NCBI GenBank assembly: GCA_963771835.1
Contig: CAVYVA010000002.1
Location: 372,001-436,000 of the forward strand
Direction: 5' to 3'
Origin: CAVQCJ01 sp963771835
GTDB lineage: Bacteria; Actinomycetota; Actinomycetes; Prado026
Length of the DNA stretch: 64,000 bases
Program-made: the position numbers and the translations under genes
Shown: piece by piece, positions 8,520-16,126 of the stretch
Numbering within the stretch: the stretch's first letter is position 1
Layout of the letters: every line of letters starts with the position of its first letter
The notes under the pieces: generated by a model
Databases searched by the model: none
Told to the model about the DNA's origin: nothing
The model's input: only the letters and a program-made list of their open reading frames with translations

Positions 8520-9752
8520 GTGACGCCTTCGCCGATCGGGGTCCGCACCTGCACGACGGACGACTGGGCCACCCTGGTCCGGATCGACGAGCTCGCGTTC
8601 GGTTACACGTACGAGGGCGATCCAACGCTCGCCGCCGAGATGGCCGTGTTCGAGGTCGAGCGGACCCACCTCGCCGACCTGGACGGGCAGCCCGCCGGGA
8701 TCACGTCCGCGTACACCATGCGGATGTCGGTGCCCGGCGGTGAGGTTCCGATCGCGGGAGTGACCTGGGTGGGTGTGGTCCCGACGCTGCGCCGCCGCGG
8801 TGTGCTGCGCGCGCTGATGACGGCACAGCTGGCCGACGTGCACCGGCGGGGCGAACCGGTCGCAGCGCTGTTCGCGTCGGAGCCCGGTATCTACCGGCGC
8901 TTCGGCTACGGGTTGGCCAGCACGCACATCACCATGACCGTGCGTCGCGGTGACGGGTCGCTCACGGCGCCCGACGACGCCCACCTGACGGCACGCATCC
9001 TCGCGGCCCCCGAAGCGCTGCCGTCGCTGGCCGAGGTGTACGACGCGGTGCGCGCGTCCCGTGCCGGCATGCCCGCCCGCGACAAGCTGTGGTGGGAACG
9101 CATCATCGACGACCAGCCCAGCCACCGCAGCGGCGCGAGCGAGCTCCGTGCGCTCGTCGTCCGCGACCGCGACGCAGCCAGCGGGTACGCGTTGTTCACG
9201 GCGAAGGCGAACTGGGCCGGCGGGTCGGCCGAGAACGTCGTCGAGGTGCGCGAGGCGCTGTCCGCCGACGCGGCGGCGAGCGGCCTGCTGTGGAGCACGC
9301 TCCTGTCCATGGACCTGGTCGGTTCGGTGGTGGTTCCCCGCATCTCGGTCGACGACCGGCTGCTGCACCAGCTGGTCGACCTGCGGCGGGCCCGGCCCGA
9401 GCTGCGGGACGGGCTGTTCGTGCGCGTGGTCAACCTGCCCGCGGCGCTGCTGGCCCGTTCGTACGCCGGATCGTGGAGCGGCGTCGTCGAGGTGGCCGAC
9501 AGCACGTGCCCCTGGAACGCCGGGCGGTGGCGGCTGGCGCTCGGCCCCGGCGATGCGGCCGTCGAGCGCAGCGACCTGCAGCCCGACCTGTCGTTGGACA
9601 TCGGCGAGCTCGGCGGTGCGTACCTCGGCGGCGGCGCGCTGGTAGCGCGGGCGCAGGCCGGCTTCGTCGACGAGCACACCCCGGGCGCGGTGGCGGCGTT
9701 GGCGTCGGCGCTGCACCACGAGCCGGCGCCGTTCTGCGCGACCGGATTCTGA
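8520..9752 (+). CDS. Eis-like GNAT N-acetyltransferase
   Basis: 410 residues, the length of the Eis (enhanced intracellular survival) family. These are hexameric acetyl-CoA-dependent enzymes that acetylate aminoglycosides or lysines. Visible: N-terminal GNAT domain with VTWVGVVPTLRRRGVLRALM (acetyl-CoA pyrophosphate loop), SEPGIYRRFGYG carrying the conserved Tyr that acts as general acid, a middle second GNAT-like fold, and a C-terminal SCP2-like domain ending in a terminal Phe. In Eis the C-terminal carboxylate is catalytic, so the exact ending ATGF is meaningful. Start GTG 8520. Followed after 11 bp by the DUF429 gene. Substrate unknown. Confidence 0.85.
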   Translation: MTPSPIGVRTCTTDDWATLVRIDELAFGYTYEGDPTLAAEMAVFEVERTHLADLDGQPAGITSAYTMRMSVPGGEVPIAGVTWVGVVPTLRRRGVLRALMTAQLADVHRRGEPVAALFASEPGIYRRFGYGLASTHITMTVRRGDGSLTAPDDAHLTARILAAPEALPSLAEVYDAVRASRAGMPARDKLWWERIIDDQPSHRSGASELRALVVRDRDAASGYALFTAKANWAGGSAENVVEVREALSADAAASGLLWSTLLSMDLVGSVVVPRISVDDRLLHQLVDLRRARPELRDGLFVRVVNLPAALLARSYAGSWSGVVEVADSTCPWNAGRWRLALGPGDAAVERSDLQPDLSLDIGELGGAYLGGGALVARAQAGFVDEHTPGAVAALASALHHEPAPFCATGF

Positions 9753-9763
9753 CGATCCACCCC

Positions 9764-10471
9764 GTGGACGCGCCACCTGTTCCCGGCCCGGACGCTCCCG
9801 TACTCGGGGTGGACGGGTGCCGCGGCGACTGGCTCGCGGCACGCGTGCGCGGCGACGACCGGGCGGCGCGGCTCGTCGGGTGGGCGCTGGGCCGCTTCGC
9901 CGACGTGCTGGACGGCGACGCCGAGCCGGACGAGGTCGTGGCGGTGGACATCCCGGTCGGGCTGCCGGAGACCGGACGACGTGCCTGCGACGTCGCCGGC
10001 CGCGCAGCGCTCGGCGGCGGGGCCGCCGCGCGGCTGTTCTTCGCGCCGCCGCGGTACGCGCTCGAGGCTCCCGGCCTGGCCACCGCCAACGACCTGCTGC
10101 GAGCCCGTGGCGAGCCGGGCGCGTCCGCGCAGACGTACGCGCTTCGCGCCGCCGTGCTGGAGATCGCGAAGTTCCAGGAGGTCGCGGCCGACTCGCGGGT
10201 GTGCGAGGTGCACCCGGACCTGTCGTTCACGTCGATGGCCGGGCACGTGCTCGCGTCCAAGCACACGGCCACCGGCGTGCAGGAACGGATGGACGCGTTG
10301 GCCGGCTGGGTCGACGTGCGCGCGGCGGTCTCCTCGGCGCCCGCCAGGGTCGGCGTGGACGACGTGCTCGACGCGCTGGCCGCCGCCTGGACGGCCACCC
10401 GGATCCGGTCCGGGCGCGCGATCAGCTACCCCGCCGGCGCCGCGCACGGCGCGCCGACGATCCGGGCGTGA
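9764..10471 (+). CDS. DUF429 family protein
   Basis: 235 residues. It matches DUF429 (predicted RNase H-like nuclease fold): VLGVDGCRGDWLAARV at the N-terminus, VAVDIPVGLPE near residue 65, a FFAPPR segment near residue 90, EVHPDLSF, and a C-terminal DDVLDALAAAWTA helix with the acidic pair. The acidic residues at these three positions fit an RNase H-like site, but no substrate is known to me. GTG start lies 11 bp after the Eis-like gene and may be co-transcribed with it. Its TGA abuts the stop of the convergent next gene with no base between them. Confidence 0.8.
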   Translation: MDAPPVPGPDAPVLGVDGCRGDWLAARVRGDDRAARLVGWALGRFADVLDGDAEPDEVVAVDIPVGLPETGRRACDVAGRAALGGGAAARLFFAPPRYALEAPGLATANDLLRARGEPGASAQTYALRAAVLEIAKFQEVAADSRVCEVHPDLSFTSMAGHVLASKHTATGVQERMDALAGWVDVRAAVSSAPARVGVDDVLDALAAAWTATRIRSGRAISYPAGAAHGAPTIRA

Positions 10472-10897
10472 TCAGGGAGTGGGACCGCTCAGGTCAGCCG
10501 CCTCGGCCGCCTCGGTCGCCTTCCGGGCGATGTACGCGCGGACGGGTGCGGTGAAGTACGAGCCTTCGACGCGCAGCCCGTCGCGGCCGGACTCGTCCCG
10601 CAACGATCGCTTGAGCCGCTCGGCGTGCTCGGGCGGCACCGGCCCGTCCGGGTGGGCCATCAGAGCCTGCCTGACCTCCGCCGGGAGGCCGTTCCACCAG
10701 TCGTCGAAGGGATCGCCGAACCGGGCGATGAACGCGGCCCGGTCGTCGCCGACCCAGTGGTCGGTGAGGTGGTGCCGGTCGCGCAGCCGCCGGATGTCGG
10801 CCCACCCCTGGACAGTCACCGCGGGCCGGTCGTCCGCGAAAGTGGCCGTGAACGAGCCGTCGGCCAGCCGGGCGAGCTCGAGGAACCGTTCGGACAC
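10472..10897 (-). CDS. Hypothetical protein
   Basis: 141 residues, not recognised. No signal peptide, membrane segment or cysteine motif. The sequence has a regular globular composition with FGDPFDDWWNGLP and a C-terminal YFTAPVRAYIARKATEA helix. The GTG start at 10897 was chosen because upstream sequence loses coding character. Its stop touches the stop of the convergent DUF429 gene, so any terminator must lie inside coding sequence. Confidence 0.6.
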   Translation of the reverse strand: MSERFLELARLADGSFTATFADDRPAVTVQGWADIRRLRDRHHLTDHWVGDDRAAFIARFGDPFDDWWNGLPAEVRQALMAHPDGPVPPEHAERLKRSLRDESGRDGLRVEGSYFTAPVRAYIARKATEAAEAADLSGPTP

Positions 10898-10919
10898 GCG
10901 TTCAGCGTATGTCCCTGCG

Positions 10920-10937
10920 GTGCAGACGCGTCCGTGA
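10920..10937 (+). other. Candidate 5-codon leaderless ORF coupled to the kinase gene
   Basis: GTG CAG ACG CGT CCG TGA; the TGA overlaps the GTG at 10934 as GTGA. TATGTC ends 6 nt upstream of the first GTG, the spacing seen for leaderless genes elsewhere here. Inference. Confidence 0.3.
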
Positions 10938-11848
10938 GCCGCGAGCGCATGCACGACGACGAGGTCGACATCGACCGGCGGCTCGTCCGGCGGCTCGTCG
11001 ACGGGCAGTTCCCGCAGTGGACCGGGCTCGGGCTCGAACCGGTCGCGTCCGCCGGCACCGACAACGCGCTGTACCGCCTGGGTTCGGACCTGGTCGTCCG
11101 GCTGCCGCGGATCGGGTGGGCCGTCGAGGCCGTGGCGAAGGAGCAGCGGTGGCTGCCGCGGCTCGCCCCCGGGCTGCCGGTCGCGATCCCGGAACCGATC
11201 GGGCGGGGCGAGCCGGCGCACGGCTACCCGTGGAGCTGGTCCGTGTACCGATGGCTCGACGGCGCCAACCCGGTCGTCGGCGGGCTCGCCGACCCCACGG
11301 CCCTCGCGTCCGGGCTGGCACAGTTCATCCGGGCGCTGCAACGGGTCGACCCGGCCGGCGGCCCGCGGTCGCACCGCAGCGGTCCGCTGCACGGCCAGGA
11401 GGAGTCCACCCGCGAGGCGCTGGCTGCGCTCGAGGCCCTGCTCCCCAGCGCCGTCGGCCTCGGAGCCGTCGACCTCGGCGCGGTGACGCGGGTGTGGGAG
11501 GCGGCGCTGGAGGTCCCCGCCTGGACGGGTCCGCCGGTCTGGGTGCACGGGGACCTGTCCCCCGGCAACCTCCTGCTCGCCGACGGCCGGCTCGGCGCGG
11601 TCATCGACTTCGGTGCGGTGGGCGTCGGCGACCCGGCCTGCGACCTGATCGTCGCGTGGAACCTGCTGACCGCCTCCGCACGGGAGGTGCTCCGCGTCGA
11701 GCTCGGGGTCGACGACGCGCTGTGGGAGCGCGGTCGCGGCTGGGCGCTTTCGATCGCGCTGGTCGCGCTCCCGTACTACCACCGCACGAACACCGTGCTC
11801 GCGGACAGCGCCCGGCACGTGATCGGCGAGGTGCTCGCCGAGGCCTGA
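10934..11848 (+). CDS. Aminoglycoside phosphotransferase-family kinase (APH fold)
   Basis: 304 residues. APH/choline-kinase fold: N-lobe LVVRLPR (ATP-binding Lys replaced by Arg in the sheet), WSWSVYRWLDGANP hinge, then the catalytic loop WVHGDLSPGNLL and the metal-binding VIDFGAVGVGDPACDL. Members phosphorylate antibiotics or small metabolites; the substrate cannot be read from sequence. Start GTG 10934 overlaps the stop of a tiny upstream ORF; ATG 10949 (MHDDEVDID) is an alternative and matches where homologues tend to begin. Confidence 0.8.
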   Translation: MSRERMHDDEVDIDRRLVRRLVDGQFPQWTGLGLEPVASAGTDNALYRLGSDLVVRLPRIGWAVEAVAKEQRWLPRLAPGLPVAIPEPIGRGEPAHGYPWSWSVYRWLDGANPVVGGLADPTALASGLAQFIRALQRVDPAGGPRSHRSGPLHGQEESTREALAALEALLPSAVGLGAVDLGAVTRVWEAALEVPAWTGPPVWVHGDLSPGNLLLADGRLGAVIDFGAVGVGDPACDLIVAWNLLTASAREVLRVELGVDDALWERGRGWALSIALVALPYYHRTNTVLADSARHVIGEVLAEA

Positions 11849-11888
11849 GCCGCTGGGGGCCGACCGGCGAGCTGCTACCGAGTCGGCG

Positions 11889-12551
11889 TTACCAGAGGTC
11901 GGCGTTGCTGGCCTTGTACGCGGGCCGCCACTGCTGGGCGTAGGCCGCGCGCTGGTGCTCGTCCAGGCCGCTGAGCACCGACTCCGCCCGGTCCGGATGC
12001 GCGCCGTCGAGCAGGAACGGCAGCACCGCGCCGGCGCCGCCCGGACCCGGGTCGGCAGCCCAGGCGGACACGAACGCGCTCCAGTCGGACGGGTCCAGCC
12101 ACTGCGCGACCAGCGGCAGCAGCCGCCGCTCCTCCAGACCGAAGTGGTGGTCGGCCAGCACGGCCGCCCGCTCGGCCGCCTGGGCGAGCTCCTCGCGCCT
12201 GCTGCGGTCGGTGAAGGCGTCCGCGACGGCGAACCGCTCGCTGGTCACCGCCAGCGCCACGAACAGGCCCTCCTGCTGCTCGTCGGCGACGTCCAGCGCC
12301 CCGCTCTCCTCGGCCGGGACCACGGCCCGCAACCGCGGCCACAGGATCTCGTCCTCCGCTCGCTCGTGCGCGGCGACCACGCCGGCCAGCAGCGTCCACC
12401 GCTCCCGCAGGGCCTGCGCCCGCGGCGGCCGCACCGGCGAGGTGCCGCCGGTCAGCGAGACAGTGCGGGCCAGGTCACGGCGGACGGCGTCATGGACAGC
12501 GAACATCGCGCCGAAGTCGGGGGACACGGTGGCAAACCCTGCCAGAGCCAT
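11889..12551 (-). CDS. Hemerythrin HHE-domain protein
   Basis: 220 residues from ATG 12551. Two-pass hemerythrin-like four-helix bundle: AVHDAVRRDLART, AAHERAEDEILWPRLR, a GLFVALAVTSE helix, and DHHFGLEERRLLPLV. The His and Glu residues in H-x(3)-E and H-H-x(3)-E arrangement are the di-iron ligands. These proteins bind oxygen, NO or iron in the cytoplasm. A GTG at 12638 would add 29 weakly conserved residues but would run under a likely pepN promoter (TACGGT 12585-12590), so I prefer 12551. Confidence 0.8.
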   Translation of the reverse strand: MALAGFATVSPDFGAMFAVHDAVRRDLARTVSLTGGTSPVRPPRAQALRERWTLLAGVVAAHERAEDEILWPRLRAVVPAEESGALDVADEQQEGLFVALAVTSERFAVADAFTDRSRREELAQAAERAAVLADHHFGLEERRLLPLVAQWLDPSDWSAFVSAWAADPGPGGAGAVLPFLLDGAHPDRAESVLSGLDEHQRAAYAQQWRPAYKASNADLW

Positions 12552-12688
12552 CCCGGGCAGCCGCGCCCGGGGCGCGGATTCGGTTACGGTGGTCCGACGC
12601 GAAGGGGCGGCGGTGTCCCGCGACGTCGTCGGCGCCACCGGCCGGCGGCACGGGGCCGGCTCCGGAGGACCGACGAGGAGATCGACCT

Positions 12689-15235
12689 GTGAGCGGTAAC
12701 AACCTGACCCGGGCCGAGGCCGCCGAGCGCGCCCGGCTGCTGACCGTCGGCAGCTACGACGTCGCCCTGGACCTGACGGTGGCCGAGTCCGAGTTCGCCT
12801 CGACCAGCGTGGTCCGCTTCGCCTGCTCCGAGCCGGGGGCGACCACCTTCGTCGACCTCATCGCCGCGTCGATCGGGTCGATCGAGCTGAACGGCGTCCC
12901 GCTCGACCCGGGGTCCGTCGTCGACGGGAACCGGATCACCCTGGCCGGCCTCGCCGCCGACAACGAGCTCCGCGTCGAGGCGAGGTGCCGCTTCTCCCGC
13001 ACCGGCGAGGGCATGCACCGCTTCGTCGACCCGGTCGACGACGCGGTCTACATCTACACGCAGTTCGAGCCGGCCGACGCCAAGCGCGGCTTCGCCTGCT
13101 TCGACCAGCCCGACCTCAAGGCGACCTTCTCGTTCGCCGTCACCGCGCCGGAGGGCTGGGAGGTCGTCTCCAACGAGCCCGCAGGGGAGGCCGAGCCGCT
13201 CGGCGACGCCCGCGCGGTCACCCGCTTCGCGACCACCCCGCGGATGTCCACGTACATCACGGCGTTCGTCGCCGGTCCGTACGCCGTGGTCCGCGACCAC
13301 TGGGACTCCCCCGGCGGCGGCACGATCCCGCTCGGCCTGTACTGCCGCGCCTCGCTCGCGCAGTACCTCGACGCCGACGAGATCCTGGAGATCACCAAGC
13401 AGGGCTTCGGTTTCTTCGAGGAGCAGTTCGGCCGCCCGTACCCGTTCACCAAGTACGACCAGCTGTTCGTCCCCGAGTTCAACGCCGGCGCGATGGAGAA
13501 CGCCGGCTGCGTGACGTTCCTCGAGGACTACGTCTTCCGCTCCAAGGTCACGCAGGCCGCCCGGGACGCGCGGGCCAACACGATCCTGCACGAGATGGCG
13601 CACATGTGGTTCGGCGATCTCGTCACCATGCGCTGGTGGGACGACCTGTGGCTGAACGAGTCCTTCGCCGAGTTCATGGCGTACCACTCGGCCGCGTCGG
13701 CGACCCGCTTCACCGACGCGTGGACCGGCTTCGCGACCAGCCGCAAGGCGTGGGGCTACCGGCAGGACCAGCTGCCCACGACGCACCCCATCGCGGCCGA
13801 CGCCCCGGACCTGGAGACGGCCAAGACCAACTTCGACGGCATCACGTACGCCAAGGGCGCCGCGGTGCTGCGCCAGCTGGTCGCCTGGGTCGGGCTGGAG
13901 CACTTCATGGCCGGGGTCCGGACGTACTTCGACAAGTACGCGTGGTCGAACACCAAGCTCGCCGACCTGCTCGCCGAGCTGGAGACCACCTCCGGCCGCG
14001 ACCTCGCGGAGTGGTCGAAGGAGTGGCTGCAGACCGCGGGCTGCAACACGCTGCGCCCGTCGTTCGAGCTGGACGGCGACGGCGCCTACAGCCAGTTCAC
14101 GGTCGAGCAGGAGGCCCCGGCCGACCATCCGACGCTGCGCTCGCACCGGATCGCGATCGGCCTGTACGACCGCGGGGCGCGGGGCCTGGTCCGCCGCCGC
14201 CGGGTCGAGATCGACGTGGTCGGTCCGGTGACCGAGGTGCCGGCGCTGGTCGGCGAGACCCAGCCGGATCTGCTGCTCCTCAACGACGACGACCTGACGT
14301 TCGCCAAGATCCGGCTGGACGACCGCTCGCTGGCCACGCTGACGTCCTCGCTCGGCGAGCTGGACAGCTCGCTCGCACGCGCCCTGTGCTGGAGCGCCGC
14401 GTGGGACATGACCCGCGACGCGGAGATGCGCGGGCGGGACTTCGTCCGGCTCGTCTGCAACGGCGCGGCCGCCGAGAGCGACATCATCACGGTGCAGTCG
14501 GTGCTCCGGCAGGCCTCGTCCGCCGTCGACCTGTTCATCGACCCGGGGCACCGGGCCCTGGCCAAGGCCGAGCTGGCCAGCGCCATGCGCGACCTGGCCT
14601 TGGCCGCCGAACCGGGCAGCGACCACCAGCTGGCCCTGGTCCGGGCGTTCGCGGGCGTCGCCGCGGACCCGGCCGACCTCGAGCTGCTCGCCGGGCTGCT
14701 GGACGGCTCGACGGGCCTGCCCGGGCTGGACATCGACACCGACCTGCGGTGGGCGCTGCTGCGCCGGCTGGTCTCCACCGGGGTGCGCGCGGACGACGCG
14801 ATCGACGCCGAGCTCGCCCGGGACAACACCGCGTCCGGGCAGCGCCACGCCGCGACGGCCCGCGCGTCGAGGCCTACCGCGGCGGCCAAGGACGAGGCGT
14901 GGACCGCGGTCGTGGAGACCGACAACCTGCCGAACGCCCTGCAGACCGCGACGATCGCCGGGTTCCAGGACCCGGACCACCGCGACCTGCTCGAGCCGTT
15001 CGTCGACCGTTACTTCGCGTCCGTGGGGCCGGTGTGGGACACCCGGACCAGCGAGATGGCGGCGAACATCGTCATCGGCCTCTACCCGGCGCTGGTCGTC
15101 GATCCCGGCGTCGCGGCCAAGACCGACGCCTACCTCGACGCCGAGCACCCGCCGGCACCGCTGGCCCGGTTGCTCGCCGAGGGTCGGGACGGGATCCAGC
15201 GCGCGCTGCGCTGCCAGGCTCGCGACGCCGGCTGA
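12689..15235 (+). CDS. pepN: Aminopeptidase N (M1 family)
   Basis: 848 residues, normal length for actinobacterial PepN, a zinc aminopeptidase acting on cytoplasmic peptides. The exopeptidase signature GAMEN lies at about residue 267, and the zinc site HEMAHMWFGDL at about 301 with the distal ligand in NESFAEF 18 residues on. N-terminal beta domain, catalytic thermolysin-like domain and long C-terminal ERAP1-like helical domain are all present. GTG 12689 has GAGGAG nine bases upstream and a probable TACGGT -10 at 12585-12590. Confidence 0.95.
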   Translation: MSGNNLTRAEAAERARLLTVGSYDVALDLTVAESEFASTSVVRFACSEPGATTFVDLIAASIGSIELNGVPLDPGSVVDGNRITLAGLAADNELRVEARCRFSRTGEGMHRFVDPVDDAVYIYTQFEPADAKRGFACFDQPDLKATFSFAVTAPEGWEVVSNEPAGEAEPLGDARAVTRFATTPRMSTYITAFVAGPYAVVRDHWDSPGGGTIPLGLYCRASLAQYLDADEILEITKQGFGFFEEQFGRPYPFTKYDQLFVPEFNAGAMENAGCVTFLEDYVFRSKVTQAARDARANTILHEMAHMWFGDLVTMRWWDDLWLNESFAEFMAYHSAASATRFTDAWTGFATSRKAWGYRQDQLPTTHPIAADAPDLETAKTNFDGITYAKGAAVLRQLVAWVGLEHFMAGVRTYFDKYAWSNTKLADLLAELETTSGRDLAEWSKEWLQTAGCNTLRPSFELDGDGAYSQFTVEQEAPADHPTLRSHRIAIGLYDRGARGLVRRRRVEIDVVGPVTEVPALVGETQPDLLLLNDDDLTFAKIRLDDRSLATLTSSLGELDSSLARALCWSAAWDMTRDAEMRGRDFVRLVCNGAAAESDIITVQSVLRQASSAVDLFIDPGHRALAKAELASAMRDLALAAEPGSDHQLALVRAFAGVAADPADLELLAGLLDGSTGLPGLDIDTDLRWALLRRLVSTGVRADDAIDAELARDNTASGQRHAATARASRPTAAAKDEAWTAVVETDNLPNALQTATIAGFQDPDHRDLLEPFVDRYFASVGPVWDTRTSEMAANIVIGLYPALVVDPGVAAKTDAYLDAEHPPAPLARLLAEGRDGIQRALRCQARDAG

Positions 15236-15286
15236 GCCCCGCTTCTCCAGGTTCGGTGCGGGTCCAGGATCAGCGCTGGTCGACGA

Positions 15287-15694
15287 TCAGGGCTCGTCGA
15301 GGTGCAGGACCCGCGGGTGCCGCGCGTGCTCGGCCAGCGTGCGTACCCCGTTGACGATCCCGCCGTCGAGAGCGCCGGCGGAGAACGACGTCGTCATCGA
15401 CAGGACCGCCAGCCCGCACGAGCGGTCGTCCAGCCAGCGCCGGGATGCCGCACCGGTGACGATCTCCACCCGGCGCGACCCGGGGTCGACCGCGACCAGC
15501 ACGGCACGCTCGTGCTCAGGCAGCCGGTGGTGCAGCGCCGCCGCCGTCTCGCGCGACTCGTCGCCGAGCGCACCGACGTACACCGAGAAGAGCAGGTCGG
15601 TGTCGGCCTCGGCGAGCCGGACGGCGCGCTCGATGTCCTCCCGCTCGTGGTCGGTGAAGACCTCGTCACCACCGACCACGTGCGCCGCCCTCAC
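15287..15694 (-). CDS. DUF5130 (TPM-domain-like) protein
   Basis: About 135 residues. VFTDHEREDIERAVRLAEADT, LLFSVYVG, AVLVAVDPGSRRVEIVTG and a MTTSFSAGALDGGIVNGVRTLAEHAR tail (quoted in part) match an actinobacterial family related to TPM domains, with no known activity. The start is GTG 15694 or GTG 15679; both lie inside the 3' end of the upstream membrane-protein gene, so the two are probably co-translated. Convergent with pepN, 51 bp apart; no hairpin seen between them. Confidence 0.7.
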   Translation of the reverse strand: MRAAHVVGGDEVFTDHEREDIERAVRLAEADTDLLFSVYVGALGDESRETAAALHHRLPEHERAVLVAVDPGSRRVEIVTGAASRRWLDDRSCGLAVLSMTTSFSAGALDGGIVNGVRTLAEHARHPRVLHLDEP

Positions 15695-16031
15695 CCTCGC
15701 CGGCCCCGGCGCCCTCGGCACCGGACGCCTCGACCTGGGCCGGGCCGCCGTCCCGGTCGCCGAACCACTGCGGGTCGGCGGTCCACGGCTCGCCGGCCGG
15801 GTAGCGCGGGCCGCGCCGCCCGGTCAGTCCGTACACGAGCGCGTAGATGACGCCGATGACGAGCAACGGGATCCCGATGAAGATCCCGAGGGTCTCGGAG
15901 ACGGTGAGGCCGGGGCCTGCGTCGTACGCGGTGTGCGGCACCGCGGCGAAGGCCGGGATGGCGAGGACCGCGGTCAGCGGCACGCCGGAGAGGACGACGA
16001 GGGCGCGGGTGGAGTTCCTCACCCGCGTCAC
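15666..16031 (-). CDS. Small actinobacterial membrane protein
   Basis: 121 residues. Two hydrophobic segments: residues 10-28 (signal-anchor like, ending in AFA) and about 45-64 (GIFIGIPLLVIGVIYALVYG). They are followed by a hydrophilic tail with GPRYPAGEPWTADPQWF and a Gly/Glu-rich end. The aromatic PQWF tail motif recurs in conserved actinobacterial membrane proteins of unknown function. Start GTG 16031, with GTG 16022 as alternative. Overlaps the DUF5130 gene. Confidence 0.6.
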   Translation of the reverse strand: MTRVRNSTRALVVLSGVPLTAVLAIPAFAAVPHTAYDAGPGLTVSETLGIFIGIPLLVIGVIYALVYGLTGRRGPRYPAGEPWTADPQWFGDRDGGPAQVEASGAEGAGAGEGEGGARGRW

Positions 16032-16126
16032 GCTATCCGAACCGCCGCCGGGCCGGCCGCAGGTGGTCCGGACCGGTGCCCGCCCGACGCTCGACCGGAT
16101 GCTCGACCAGCAGCTCAGCGGGTTGC

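Noticed and set aside
7437..9842. 801-codon minus-strand frame joining the phosphatase to the antisense of the Eis-like gene
   Set aside because: The part upstream of ATG 8396 has no family match and lies antisense to a clear acetyltransferase.
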